Shown here one piece after another: positions 1 to 8,489 of a stretch of 64,000 nt of DNA (the stretch's first letter is position 1; every line of letters begins with the position of its first letter). This DNA comes from Niveibacterium sp. 24ML. Lineage in GTDB: Bacteria > Pseudomonadota > Gammaproteobacteria > Burkholderiales > Rhodocyclaceae. The stretch covers positions 1 through 64,000 of the forward strand of contig NZ_JAPFHA010000014.1 in assembly GCF_026586805.1 (NCBI RefSeq), written 5' to 3'. The translations under genes and the position numbers were made by a program. The notes beneath the pieces are model-generated. The model was not told the DNA's origin. It did no database searches and saw only the letters and a program-made list of their open reading frames with translations.

Positions 1-73
1 CGTCCCCACGGGGATTCGAACCCCGGTTATCGCCGTGAAAGGGCGGTGTCCTAGGCCTCTAGACGATGGGGAC
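1..73 (-). tRNA. tRNA-Glu (anticodon UUC)
   Basis: The minus strand folds into a cloverleaf: acceptor GTCCCCA/TGGGGAC, T-loop TTCGAAT with a CGGGG/CCCCG stem, and anticodon loop CTTTCAC giving UUC. The 3' CCA, if encoded, lies just outside the window. The first anticodon-stem pair (27-43) reads C-A instead of a Watson-Crick pair, a small oddity that should not prevent folding. It lies 30 nt downstream of tRNA-Ala on the same strand, so the two are probably cotranscribed. Confidence 0.96.
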
Positions 74-103
74 CCGGTACAACTTCTACTTTCGCAGCTT
101 GTT

Positions 104-179
<76 letters not shown>

Positions 180-196
180 GCCGCGAAAGAGATGAG

Positions 197-225
197 ATAT
201 TAGACTACCCTTCCCGCTCCGTCAA
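197..225 (-). promoter_or_regulatory. Candidate sigma-70 promoter of the tRNA-Ala/tRNA-Glu unit
   Basis: Reading the minus strand, TTGACG (220-225) and TAATAT (197-202) are separated by exactly 17 nt. Transcription would start near 190, about 10 nt before the tRNA-Ala 5' end. The -35 matches consensus in 5 of 6 positions and the -10 in 4 of 6. Confidence 0.6.
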
Positions 226-280
226 CCCCGTTTTTCACTCGCTGATCGGCCAACCGCGCCGGCGCATTCGCACTGCAGGC

Positions 281-1687
281 TCAGATGACCTTGCCCGGAT
301 TCATGAGGCCAGCCGGATCGAGCGCGCGCTTGATCCGCCGCATCAGATCAAGTTCAACATCGGATTTGTATCGGCGGATCTCTTCGCGCTTGAGCTGCCC
401 GATGCCATGCTCGGCCGAAATGGAACCGCCCAGCGCATGCGCCAGGTCATGCACGATCCGCGTGACATCCTGCCGCACCGCCAAGAGCGCCGCGTTGTCG
501 CCCTGATCGGGTTTGGAGCAGTTGTAGTGCAGATTGCCGTCGCCAACATGCCCGAACGCAACAATCCGGATGCCGGGAAACGCCTGGCGCAACGCACCAT
601 CTGCCGAGGCGAGAAACTCGGGAATGCGACTCACCGGTACCGACACATCATGCTTGACGCTGACACCCTCGTGGCGCTGGGCTTCCGAGGCGTTTTCACG
701 TAACGACCACATTGCAACACGCTGCGTCTCAGACATGGCAATCGCCGCATCGAGAACCCGTCCGGATTCGATCGCATCGGCCAACACACGCTCAAGCAAA
801 GATTCGAGGCCTGCTTCGGGCTGCGCGTCGGTCAGCTCGATCAGCAGTGACCACGGCGGCACCTCGCGCAAGGGATTTTGCGCCCCGGGGATGTGGCGCA
901 GAACCAGCTCGAAGGTCTCGCGGCTCATCAGCTCGAAAGCACTCAGGCGCTCGCCGCAGCGCGCGCGGCATTCACCCAGCAAGGCGACTGCGGCATCCGC
1001 GCTTGGCAGCGCGATCCAGGCAGTGCACACACTCCGAGGTTGGGGGAAGAGTTTGAGCACCGCCCCCGTGATGACCCCGAGGGTGCCCTCTGCGCCAAGG
1101 AAGAGCTGCTTGAGGTCGTAGCCGGTGTTGTCCTTTCGCAACCCGCGCAAGCCATTCCAGACGCTGCCATCTGCGAGCACAACCTCCAGGCCCAGCGTCA
1201 GCTCGCGCGCATTGCCGTAGCGCAGGACCTGCACACCGCCGGCATTGGTCGAGAGATTGCCGCCGATCTGGCAGGAGCCTTCCGACGCAAGCGCCAGGGG
1301 AAAAAGGCGCCCTGCCGCCTGAGCGGCGGCCTGCACCTGCGCAAGCGTGCAGCCAGCCTCGACCGTGATGGTGTCGTTGGCAAGATCCAGCGCGCGGACA
1401 CGATTCATCCGCCGCAGCGCCAATACAACTGCACAGCCGCTTTCATCGGGTGTCGCAGCGCCGCAGAGGCTGGTATTGCCGCCTTGCGGCACGACGGGCA
1501 CGCCGAACTCGGCACAGACACGAAGCACCCCCGCCACTTCATCGGTGCTACCCGGCAGCACGACGGCAAGCGCGCGGCCGTGATAGCGACCGCGCCAGTC
1601 GTTCAGGTAGGGCACCTGATCGACCGGGTCAACAAGCACATGGCGCGCGCCAAGCGCTTCAATCAGGCGATCGAGGATGGGTTTCAT
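281..1687 (-). CDS. FAD-binding oxidase, GlcD / D-lactate dehydrogenase (cytochrome) type
   Basis: A 468-aa flavoprotein of the FAD_binding_4 / FAD-oxidase C family, which oxidises D-2-hydroxy acids such as D-lactate, glycolate or 2-hydroxyglutarate. The N-terminal half has the PCMH FAD fold with PQGGNTSLCGAA and a segment containing GGNLSTNAGG and GAEGTLGVIT. The C-terminal half carries GHVGDGNLHYN and SAEHGIGQLK, typical substrate and metal-site motifs. I chose ATG 1687; in-frame GTG (1693) and TTG (1696) also exist. None has a clear Shine-Dalgarno, and a strong hairpin ends only 13 nt upstream of the ATG. The gene follows rimO on the same strand. The substrate cannot be told from the sequence; no glcE/glcF partners are nearby. 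Confidence 0.88.
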   Translation of the reverse strand: MKPILDRLIEALGARHVLVDPVDQVPYLNDWRGRYHGRALAVVLPGSTDEVAGVLRVCAEFGVPVVPQGGNTSLCGAATPDESGCAVVLALRRMNRVRALDLANDTITVEAGCTLAQVQAAAQAAGRLFPLALASEGSCQIGGNLSTNAGGVQVLRYGNARELTLGLEVVLADGSVWNGLRGLRKDNTGYDLKQLFLGAEGTLGVITGAVLKLFPQPRSVCTAWIALPSADAAVALLGECRARCGERLSAFELMSRETFELVLRHIPGAQNPLREVPPWSLLIELTDAQPEAGLESLLERVLADAIESGRVLDAAIAMSETQRVAMWSLRENASEAQRHEGVSVKHDVSVPVSRIPEFLASADGALRQAFPGIRIVAFGHVGDGNLHYNCSKPDQGDNAALLAVRQDVTRIVHDLAHALGGSISAEHGIGQLKREEIRRYKSDVELDLMRRIKRALDPAGLMNPGKVI

Positions 1688-1700
1688 GGTCACCAATGCA

Positions 1701-1723
1701 GAACGCCCCGGTACGGGGCGTTC
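1701..1723 (-). terminator. GC-rich hairpin between rimO and the FAD oxidase
   Basis: A perfect 10-bp inverted repeat (GAACGCCCCG / CGGGGCGTTC) with a 3-nt loop, 9 nt downstream of the rimO stop. There is no U-tract on either strand, so it is either a weak terminator or a structure at the 5' end of the next gene's message. Confidence 0.5.
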
Positions 1724-1732
1724 GGAGCGGAA

Positions 1733-3076
1733 TCAATCTGTAATGAGTTGCGCGTAAAGGTCGTGCACATCGACATCGGTGACCCGGACCTTGGCAAACT
1801 CGCCCACCTCCAGGTCGACACCGTCCGGAATGATCACGAGGCCGTCGATATCCGGCGCATCCGCCATCGAACGGGCAACGGCGCCATCTTCATCCACTTC
1901 ATCAACCAGCACCGTGATCTCGCGATCGAGCATGCGCTCGAGACGCTGCGTCGAGATGTCCTCCTGATGCTGCATCAGGCGGTCGCGACGCTCCTCGCGA
2001 ACTTCGTCCGGCACCTGGCCCGGCAAGGCGTTCGCAGTGGCGCCCTCGACCGGGGAATACGAGAAGCAGCCCACGCGGTCGAGCTGCGCCTCGGAGAGCC
2101 AGTCAAGCAGTTCGTTGAAGTCCTCTTCGGTCTCGCCCGGGAAGCCGGCGATGAAGGTGCTGCGGATCGTCAGATCGGGGCAGATCTCGCGCCAGCGACG
2201 AATCCGCTCAAGGGTGTTCTCGGCACTCGCTGGCCGCTTCATGGCCTTGAGCACCCGCTGGCTGGCGTGCTGGAACGGAATATCCAGATACGGCAGGATC
2301 TTCCCTTCGGCCATCAAAGGGATGATGTCGTCGACATGGGGGTACGGATAGACGTAGTGCAAACGCACCCACACCCCAAGATCGCCAAGCGCGTTGCAAA
2401 GGTCGTACATCTTTGTCTTGAGCGGGCGCCCACCCCAGAAGCCGGTGCGGTACTTCACGTCGACGCCGTAGGCGCTGGTGTCCTGGGAGACGACGAGGAT
2501 CTCCTTGACCCCCGCATCGACCAGCGCCTCAGCTTCCTTCATGACCTCGCCAATCGGTCGTGACACCAGATCGCCGCGCATCGACGGGATGATGCAGAAG
2601 CTGCAGCGGTGATTGCAGCCTTCCGAGATCTTCAAATACGCATAGTGTTGCGGCGTCAGTCTGATCCCCTGCGGCGGAACCAGATCGATGAACGGATCAT
2701 GCGGTTTGGGCAGGTGCTGATGCACCACACCCATCACTTCTTCGGTTGCATGCGGACCGGTGACAGCCAATACCTTGGGATGCACCTGCTCGACGATGCC
2801 CTGCCCGGCCGAATCCTTCTTGGCGCCAAGGCAGCCGGTGACGATCACGCGGCCGTTTTCGTTGAGCGCCTCGCCGATCGCGTCGAGCGATTCTTCAACG
2901 GCAGCATCGATGAAGCCGCAGGTGTTCACGATGACCAGATCCGCACCGTCGTAACTGCCCGAGATGTCGTAACCCTCGGCGCGAAGCCGGGTGAGGATGT
3001 TCTCGGAATCGACCGTCGCCTTGGGGCAGCCGAGTGATACGAAGCCAACGGTGGGCGTGTGGGATTTGCTTTTCAT
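1733..3076 (-). CDS. rimO: Ribosomal protein S12 methylthiotransferase RimO
   Basis: A 447-aa radical-SAM methylthiotransferase that thiolates and methylates a conserved aspartate of ribosomal protein S12. The UPF0004 N-terminal domain ([17 protein letters not shown]) carries the auxiliary cluster cysteines, followed by the radical-SAM motif in [18 protein letters not shown] and a C-terminal TRAM domain (about residues 380-447, [13 protein letters not shown]). Length is normal. The start ATG 3076 gives the expected N-terminus, but no strong Shine-Dalgarno is visible. The motif [10 protein letters not shown] and the [10 protein letters not shown] start favour RimO over the related tRNA enzyme MiaB. 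Confidence 0.96.
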   Translation of the reverse strand: MKSKSHTPTVGFVSLGCPKATVDSENILTRLRAEGYDISGSYDGADLVIVNTCGFIDAAVEESLDAIGEALNENGRVIVTGCLGAKKDSAGQGIVEQVHPKVLAVTGPHATEEVMGVVHQHLPKPHDPFIDLVPPQGIRLTPQHYAYLKISEGCNHRCSFCIIPSMRGDLVSRPIGEVMKEAEALVDAGVKEILVVSQDTSAYGVDVKYRTGFWGGRPLKTKMYDLCNALGDLGVWVRLHYVYPYPHVDDIIPLMAEGKILPYLDIPFQHASQRVLKAMKRPASAENTLERIRRWREICPDLTIRSTFIAGFPGETEEDFNELLDWLSEAQLDRVGCFSYSPVEGATANALPGQVPDEVREERRDRLMQHQEDISTQRLERMLDREITVLVDEVDEDGAVARSMADAPDIDGLVIIPDGVDLEVGEFAKVRVTDVDVHDLYAQLITD

Positions 3077-3191
3077 GTTCGGGGCCTAACCGGAAGTCTG
3101 CTGCTTGCCGCCCCAGCAATGACTACGGCCCCCCGCGCGCAGCAACCCGCGCATCGAGAGGCCGTTGGGCGGCTCGCGAAAGGGCGGAAGT

Positions 3192-3776
3192 TTAGCCCTT
3201 CGGCGGCGTCTTGTCCTGATCACCGGGCACCGGCTGGCCGGGGGGCGTGAAGTTCGGAAACTGGAAGCCGGAGAAGAGATTGCGGGTCTGGCTTTCGACC
3301 TGCTCTTGCATCTGGCTGAACATCTTTTTGCTCTGATCGATGTAGGCACCCATCATGCTGTGCAGCGCCGGCCCCTGGAAATTGAGGAACTGGGTCCACA
3401 GATCACGACTCATCGGGTTGTTTTCGCCATAGATCGACTTGGCGTGCTCCTGCAGCTTTGCCTGCAGGTCGGTGAATGCGTGGATGTTGTTTTCCAGGTA
3501 CTTGCCCATCATCCCCTGCATCGCATTACCGTAGAAACGGATCATTTGCGAGAGCAGATCAACGGTGAACATCGGCGCACCGCCGGACTCTTCTTCGAGA
3601 ATGATCTGCAACAGGATGCTGCGGGTGAGGTCTTCGCCGGTTTTGGCGTCAACGACCTGAAAACCTTCCTGCGTGACGACCAGCTCCTTCACATCCGCGA
3701 GGGTGATGTAGGAGCTGGTGCGGGTGTCGTACAAGCGTCGATTCGGGTATTTCTTGATAAGCCTGAGCTGGGTCAT
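3192..3776 (-). CDS. phaR: Polyhydroxyalkanoate synthesis repressor PhaR
   Basis: A 194-aa regulator that in characterised bacteria binds both DNA and PHA granules and represses phasin genes and itself. The N-terminal PHB/PHA-accumulation DNA-binding domain is clear (IKKYPNRRLYDTRTSSYITL, residues about 6-25), followed by PHB_acc repeats around LLSQMIRFYGNAMQGMMGKYLE. ATG 3776 is chosen because of the strong GGAGGAG 7 nt upstream; a longer in-frame reading to 3842 crosses that site. It lies downstream of the two phaB genes on the same strand but beyond a terminator hairpin, so it probably has its own promoter. Confidence 0.95.
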   Translation of the reverse strand: MTQLRLIKKYPNRRLYDTRTSSYITLADVKELVVTQEGFQVVDAKTGEDLTRSILLQIILEEESGGAPMFTVDLLSQMIRFYGNAMQGMMGKYLENNIHAFTDLQAKLQEHAKSIYGENNPMSRDLWTQFLNFQGPALHSMMGAYIDQSKKMFSQMQEQVESQTRNLFSGFQFPNFTPPGQPVPGDQDKTPPKG

Positions 3777-3833
3777 GGCGGTCTCCTCCCTGGTTTTTCG
3801 AATCGGTCTTTTTATTGTGCGCCGTAGTGTATA

Positions 3834-3844
3834 GCACTGCACAA
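3834..3844. promoter_or_regulatory. Shared GCA/TGC-rich motif upstream of phaR
   Basis: The 11-mer GCACTGCACAA lies 58 nt upstream of the phaR start and occurs identically upstream of phaC (7494-7504). PhaR operators described elsewhere are TGC/GCA-rich, so this may be a PhaR site, by inference only. Confidence 0.35.
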
Positions 3845-3847
3845 CGA

Positions 3848-3878
3848 AAAAGGGCTCCGCCTTTCGGGGAGCCCTTTT
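3848..3878 (-). terminator. Intrinsic terminator after the phaB pair
   Basis: The inverted repeat AAAAGGGCTCC / GGAGCCCTTTT (11 bp) around a 9-nt loop lies 18 nt after the stop of the distal phaB. The minus-strand transcript ends in a run of U residues. It separates phaB from phaR. Confidence 0.82.
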
Positions 3879-3896
3879 GGTTCGCTGTGCAGCGCG

Positions 3897-4637
3897 TCAA
3901 ACCATGTGCAGACCGCCGTTGATGTTGATCGTGGAACCGGTGATGTAACCCGCCATATCCGATGCCAGGAAAGAGCACAGATCGCCGATTTCCTCCGGGG
4001 TACCCAGACGGCCGACCGGAATCGTCGCAACGATCTGATCGCGCACTTCCTGCTTGATCGCCATGACCATTTCGGTGCCGATGTAACCCGGGGCGATTGC
4101 GTTGACCGTTACACCCTTCTTTGCGACTTCCTGGGCGATCGCTTTCGTGAAACCCAGGATGCCGGCCTTGGCTGCGGAATAGTTCGCTTGACCGAACTGC
4201 CCCTTGACGCCGTTGACCGACGAAATGTTGATCACCCTCCCCCAGCCCCGCTCGGCCATCCCCGCGAGGATCGGGTGAGTCACGTTGAACACGCTGTCCA
4301 GGTTGGTGGACATCACCGCATCCCACTGCCCCTTGTCCATCTTGCGGAACATCGAATCGCGGGTGATGCCGGCGTTATTCACAAGCACATCGATCGGGCC
4401 AAATTCAGCTTCGATCTTGCGAACCATTGCCACGCATTGCTCGTAATCAGCCACATCCGCGTCGGCCGGCTCGAAGTCGAAACCTTCGGCGCGCGTCTTC
4501 GCGAGCCATTCATCCCTGCCCGGAAGCCCGGGCAAGCAGTTGGCGATCACTTTGAAGCCGTTCTTGTGCAGCGACTTGCAAATGGCTGTGCCGAGCCCAC
4601 CCATACCCCCGGTCACCAGGGCGACTTTCCTAGACAT
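3897..4637 (-). CDS. phaB: Acetoacetyl-CoA reductase PhaB (distal copy)
   Basis: A 246-aa short-chain dehydrogenase that reduces acetoacetyl-CoA to (R)-3-hydroxybutyryl-CoA with NADPH for PHA synthesis. Visible motifs: TGGMGGLG cofactor loop near residue 10, NNAGITRD, the catalytic Ser in NISSVNGVKGQFGQ, and YSAAKAG with Tyr/Lys. The C-terminal GSTINING is typical of the PhaB/FabG group. The start ATG 4637 has GGAAG 7 nt upstream. It is a tandem paralogue of the gene at 4728-5468, with the same length but clearly diverged. FabG is the alternative, but VNGVKGQFGQANYSAAKAG and the pha context favour PhaB. Confidence 0.93.
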   Translation of the reverse strand: MSRKVALVTGGMGGLGTAICKSLHKNGFKVIANCLPGLPGRDEWLAKTRAEGFDFEPADADVADYEQCVAMVRKIEAEFGPIDVLVNNAGITRDSMFRKMDKGQWDAVMSTNLDSVFNVTHPILAGMAERGWGRVINISSVNGVKGQFGQANYSAAKAGILGFTKAIAQEVAKKGVTVNAIAPGYIGTEMVMAIKQEVRDQIVATIPVGRLGTPEEIGDLCSFLASDMAGYITGSTININGGLHMV

Positions 4638-4727
4638 GATTGCTTCCTTTGCCTCGGTTATAGAACCTGTTTCGTCGATGCGGCACAGAGGCCGCGCCGC
4701 ATCGACGTCTGCGTGCGTGCAGACGGG

Positions 4728-5468
4728 TCAGAACATGTGCTGACCACCGTTGATCGAGATGTTCGCGCCGGTCAGAAAGGCCGCTTCGTCCGAAGCGAGA
4801 TAGGCCACCAGACCCGCGATTTCTTCCGGCTTGCCCAGGCGGCTGACCGGAATCTGCGGCAGGATCTTCGAATCCAGGATCTCCTGCGGAATCGCTGTCA
4901 CCATCTTCGTGCCGATGTAGCCCGGGCTGATGGTGTTGACCGTGACGCCACTCTTGGATACCTCAAGCGCCAAAGCCTTGGTAAAGCCGTGCATGCCGGC
5001 CTTGGCGGCCGAGTAGTTGGTCTGGCCGAATGCGCCTTTCTGGCCGTTGACCGACGACACGTTGATCACTCGGCCCCACTTGCGCTCGACCATGCCGTCC
5101 ATGACCTGCTTGGTCATGTTGAAGACGCTGTCGAGGTTGGTGCGGATCACCGCATCCCAGTCTGCCTTCGTCATTTTCTTGAAGGTCATGTCGCGGGTGA
5201 TGCCGGCGTTGTTGACGAGTACATCCACCGGGCCGATGTCCTTGGTCACGGCGGCAACGCACGCCTTCGCAGACTCGAAATCCGACACATCGCACGGATA
5301 GGCCTTGAAGCCGTAGCCCATGTTGTTCATCGTCTGAATCCAGTCATGCGCCTTCGAATTGCCCGGCGAATGCGTCGTCACCACGTGATAGCCCAGCGCA
5401 GCCATCTTGATGCAGATCGCCTCCCCCAAGCCGCCCATGCCACCGGTAATCAGTGCAACTCGAACCAT
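4728..5468 (-). CDS. phaB: Acetoacetyl-CoA reductase PhaB (proximal copy)
   Basis: A 246-aa short-chain dehydrogenase, the same length as its neighbour. The cofactor loop TGGMGGLG is near the N-terminus, with NNAGITRDMTFKK, the catalytic segment NVSSVNGQKGAFGQTNYSAAKAG (Ser, Tyr, Lys; the serine lies before the glycine-rich turn) and GANISINGGQHMF at the end. I chose ATG 5468 because AGGAGAGGA precedes it; a longer in-frame reading to 5528 passes through that site. It lies between phaC (206 nt upstream) and the second phaB (90 nt downstream), all in one direction, probably one operon. No phaA thiolase is in the window. Confidence 0.93.
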   Translation of the reverse strand: MVRVALITGGMGGLGEAICIKMAALGYHVVTTHSPGNSKAHDWIQTMNNMGYGFKAYPCDVSDFESAKACVAAVTKDIGPVDVLVNNAGITRDMTFKKMTKADWDAVIRTNLDSVFNMTKQVMDGMVERKWGRVINVSSVNGQKGAFGQTNYSAAKAGMHGFTKALALEVSKSGVTVNTISPGYIGTKMVTAIPQEILDSKILPQIPVSRLGKPEEIAGLVAYLASDEAAFLTGANISINGGQHMF

Positions 5469-5665
5469 TGTTCCTCTCCTGTCTGTGATGGGGCGACCCA
5501 GCACAACGGCGCACAGCGCCGCGCCCACAACAGCCCGGTGACGACGCGATCATCACCCTGCCGGATGGCGCGGCCGGCGGACGATGTCCGTGACGACCAC
5601 TTGCGGGCTGGTTTTGGCTCGCAACCCGATGCACCCCGCTCTTGCGCATCGGGCGGTCTGCTGCA

Positions 5666-5684
5666 AACCCGTCTCAGGCGGGTT
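5666..5684 (-). terminator. Weak hairpin over the phaC stop codon
   Basis: A 6-bp stem AACCCG/CGGGTT spans the phaC stop, followed by only three T residues on the minus strand. It could attenuate phaC-phaB readthrough but is not a strong terminator. Confidence 0.25.
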
Positions 5685-7413
5685 CTTTTACGTACCGGCC
5701 TGGGGCCGGCTCGATTTCCTTGTACTTGCGATCTCCGGCCCGCTTGGGCGCAGGCACTTCATCGCCGCTGCGCGCCTTGAGCCATTCGATCCAGTGTGGC
5801 CACCAGCTGCCGCGCTGCTCGCTCGCCGTGGCGAACCACTCCTCGGCCACCGCGGTCGGATTGTCACCAACCCAGAAGCTGCGTTTGTTCTTGGCCGCGG
5901 GGTTGATGACGCCGGCGATGTGTCCGCTGGCACCCAAAACGAAGGTCGACTCGCCGCCCAGCAAGCGCCGCCCGTGGTAGGACGAACGCCAGGGCACGAT
6001 GTGATCTTCACGCGTGGCAAAGATGTAATGCGGACACGCGACCCTGCCCAGATCGACCGCCTCACCGCACATCGAAAGACGCCCGGGCGTGCGCAAGTTG
6101 TTTTCCAGGTACATGTTGCGCAGGTACCAGGCCGCAAAGGGGCCGGGAAGGTTTGTGCTGTCCGAGTTCCAGTAAAGCAGATCGAACGCGGGCGGCAGGT
6201 TGCCCTTGAGGTACTTGTCGACCACGTAGTTCCAGATCAGGTCATTCGGGCGCAGCACTGAAAACACGCTGGACAGTTCACGCCCTGCCAGCAAGCCACC
6301 CTTGCCAATGGTGTTTTCACGCGTGGCAACGCTGGCTTCATCGACAAAGCAGGCCAGATCGCCCGCCTCTTCAAAATCGAGCAGTGTCGTCAGAAGCGTC
6401 AAGCTCTCGACCGGCACTTCACCGCGCGCAGCCGCAACCGCCAGCGCGCTGGCGGTCAGCGTTCCGCCGACGCAGAACCCGAGGATGTTCGGCTTCTCGC
6501 ACTTGGATATGTCCTGCACCGCTTCAATTGCACGGAGCACGCCCTGCTCGATGTAGTCGTCCCAGGTGAGGCGCCCCTGCGCATCCTTCGGGTTGCGCCA
6601 GGACACGAGGAAGGTCGTCATGCCCTGCGACACCGCGTACTGAACGAAAGAGTTCTCCGGCTGCAGATCCAGGATGTAGTACTTGTTGATGCAGGGAGGC
6701 ACGATCAGCAGCGGCCGCTGGCGAACCTTGGCGGTTTGGGGCGAATACTGGATCAGCTGGACGAGTTCGTTCTCGAACACGACAGCACCGGGCGTAACCG
6801 CAAGGTTGCGGCCCACTTCAAACGCACTCTCGTCAGTCATGGTGATACGGCCCTTTTCCAGGTCCGCCACCATGTTGAGAATGCCGCGGGTAATGCTCTC
6901 GCCCTTGCTTTCAACGGCCTTCTGGATGAACTCCGGGTTGGTCGCAGCGTAGTTTGCCGGGCTCATCGCCTCAACATACTGGCGCACCAGAAACTGCAAA
7001 CGGCTGCGCGCATGACGGTCGGCCACCGGCAAAGCATCTGCCGCACGGGTCAGGAAGTCGGCATTGATCAGGTAAGCCTGCCGCATGTAATCGAATACCG
7101 GGCTCTGCCCCCAGACCGATGCGGAAAAGCGCCGATCGGCATTGAGTGCCACCAGTGGCTCGTAGGCTTCGTCAGGCTTGCGCGCCAGCATGCCCGCCCA
7201 CAACTTCGCGTGCTGCTCAGCCAATTCCTGCTGGAGCTTTGCCAAGGGCTGGGTGTCTTCGGCTGCTGCGTCGAGCGGGGCGATCTTGATGCCGGCCTGC
7301 TTGAGCGCTTCTTGCTGGCGCGAGACAAAATCGAACATGCCCTGCATCATGCCCTGCCCGGCCTTGAGCCAGACGGCCGGGTCAAAGCCAGGCTGTTGAT
7401 TTGAAACCGTCAT
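5674..7413 (-). CDS. phaC: Class I poly(3-hydroxyalkanoate) synthase PhaC
   Basis: A 579-aa granule-associated enzyme that polymerises (R)-3-hydroxyacyl-CoA. The lipase-like box GFCVGG places the catalytic Cys at residue 314; the Asp is in TREDHIVPW and the His in GASGHIAGVIN, completing the triad. The N-terminal PhaC_N domain is present (YLINADFLTRAADALP). Length fits class I. ATG 7413 is preferred: GGAG lies directly upstream, and the upstream in-frame TTG at 7425 overlaps that site. It heads the phaC-phaB-phaB set and has a diverged paralogue at 39215-40948. Confidence 0.96.
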   Translation of the reverse strand: MTVSNQQPGFDPAVWLKAGQGMMQGMFDFVSRQQEALKQAGIKIAPLDAAAEDTQPLAKLQQELAEQHAKLWAGMLARKPDEAYEPLVALNADRRFSASVWGQSPVFDYMRQAYLINADFLTRAADALPVADRHARSRLQFLVRQYVEAMSPANYAATNPEFIQKAVESKGESITRGILNMVADLEKGRITMTDESAFEVGRNLAVTPGAVVFENELVQLIQYSPQTAKVRQRPLLIVPPCINKYYILDLQPENSFVQYAVSQGMTTFLVSWRNPKDAQGRLTWDDYIEQGVLRAIEAVQDISKCEKPNILGFCVGGTLTASALAVAAARGEVPVESLTLLTTLLDFEEAGDLACFVDEASVATRENTIGKGGLLAGRELSSVFSVLRPNDLIWNYVVDKYLKGNLPPAFDLLYWNSDSTNLPGPFAAWYLRNMYLENNLRTPGRLSMCGEAVDLGRVACPHYIFATREDHIVPWRSSYHGRRLLGGESTFVLGASGHIAGVINPAAKNKRSFWVGDNPTAVAEEWFATASEQRGSWWPHWIEWLKARSGDEVPAPKRAGDRKYKEIEPAPGRYVKEPA

Positions 7414-7493
7414 TGCATTCTCCAAATCAGGTGAGCACCGAAGGGCTTAGCGGCTCAGGCAGCTAGGCGTGGCGCGGCTTTCCGCCGATTTTT

Positions 7494-7504
7494 GCACTGC
7501 ACAA
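7494..7504. promoter_or_regulatory. Shared GCA/TGC-rich motif upstream of phaC
   Basis: GCACTGCACAA, identical to the copy upstream of phaR, lies 81 nt before the phaC start. An 8-bp hairpin CAAGCGCG/CGCGCTTG (7515-7537) follows. A PhaR operator role is an inference. Confidence 0.35.
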
Positions 7505-7564
7505 AACACAAGGTCAAGCGCGCAATGGTCGCGCTTGCGCCCGATCAAACCGGATGACGAACTC

Positions 7565-7777
7565 ATGTACATCGTTGCAATTGCCTGGATCTACGTCGCG
7601 CTGATGGCGGCTGCCGGGGCGCAATCAATCATTGGCGGCATCCTGACTTTTCTTGGTTTCACATTGCCGCTCGCACTCCTGCTCTGGATCACCGGGTCAG
7701 GCGCACGACGCCGCAAACGTGAGGCGATCGAACGCGCCGAAGCCGCTAACCCGGAGCACCCGGATCAAGCCAGATGA
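7565..7777 (+). CDS. Small two-helix membrane protein, function unknown
   Basis: A 70-aa protein starting MYIVAIAWIYV. It has two hydrophobic segments (about residues 2-20 and 25-44) joined by a short GG turn, then a basic, charged tail (ARRRKREAIERAEAANPE) likely in the cytoplasm. ATG 7565 is chosen because the hydrophobic start begins there; the upstream in-frame extension is not protein-like. The Shine-Dalgarno is weak. Its last 32 nt overlap the 3' end of pgeF on the other strand. I do not recognise the family. Confidence 0.6.
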   Translation: MYIVAIAWIYVALMAAAGAQSIIGGILTFLGFTLPLALLLWITGSGARRRKREAIERAEAANPEHPDQAR

Positions 7778-8489
7778 ACGCCCCCATGCGCCCGCAAACG
7801 CCATCGCGGCGGTAGGAGTAAAAGCGTTCCGGATCACTCACGGTGCACACCCCGCCCCCCGAAACCGCCCCCGCCGCCAAACCCGCGCGCAGCAAACGGG
7901 CACGTGCAAGCGCAAAGATATCAGCCAGCCATCGATCCCCCAGCCCGGTACGGAAGTGCATCGCATCGCGCGCATCGTGCGCGACGAAGGCATCACGCAC
8001 CTCCGGCCCCACTTCAAACTGCACAGGCCCGATCGCCGGCCCGAGCCAGGCAAGCACCTCCCCGGGCGGCACCTGCATCGCCGCCAGCGTGGATTCGAGC
8101 ACGCCGCCAAGCAGGCCGCGCCAGCCGGCATGGGCTGCCGCAACCACCCGCCCACGGCGGTCGCAGAACAGCACCGGCAAACAGTCCGCCACCATGACGA
8201 CGCAGACCGCCCCCTCTGCGACACTGACAGAAGCATCCGCGCATCGCCCGTCAGCCGCATCCGCCCTGACCACCTGAATGCCATGAACCTGCTCCAGCCA
8301 CGCCGGCTCGGCTGGTAGCAAGGCGCGCACCAGCGAACGATTGCGCATCACATCGTCGGCACGGTCGCCGACATGCGTACCCAGGTTGAGTTGATCGTAG
8401 GGCGCATGGCTGACGCCACCCTTGCGAGTGCTGAAGAACGCGTGCACCGCAGGCGGCGCGGGCCAATCGGGCCGTATCAGCGGGATCAT
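7746..8489 (-). CDS. pgeF: Peptidoglycan editing factor PgeF / YfiH-family multicopper-like protein
   Basis: A 247-aa protein of the Cu-oxidase_4 (YfiH, laccase-domain) family. Members have been reported as peptidoglycan editing factor and as purine nucleoside phosphorylase. The metal-site motifs are visible: FFSTRKGGVS near the N-terminus, VVMVADCLPVLFCD and AAAHAGWRGLLGGV. The start ATG 8489 overlaps the rluD stop as ATGA, so translation is coupled to rluD; rluD-pgeF is a common pair in Proteobacteria. Confidence 0.92.
   Translation of the reverse strand: MIPLIRPDWPAPPAVHAFFSTRKGGVSHAPYDQLNLGTHVGDRADDVMRNRSLVRALLPAEPAWLEQVHGIQVVRADAADGRCADASVSVAEGAVCVVMVADCLPVLFCDRRGRVVAAAHAGWRGLLGGVLESTLAAMQVPPGEVLAWLGPAIGPVQFEVGPEVRDAFVAHDARDAMHFRTGLGDRWLADIFALARARLLRAGLAAGAVSGGGVCTVSDPERFYSYRRDGVCGRMGAFIWLDPGAPG

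Noticed and set aside
878-2563. 561-codon plus-strand frame over the FAD oxidase and rimO
   Set aside because: It crosses two well-supported genes on the other strand and reads as Arg/His-rich random sequence.
3906-5780. Long plus-strand open frame across both phaB genes
   Set aside because: It is an antisense shadow of two clear SDR genes; GC-rich codon bias keeps the opposite frame open, and its translation has no recognisable domain.
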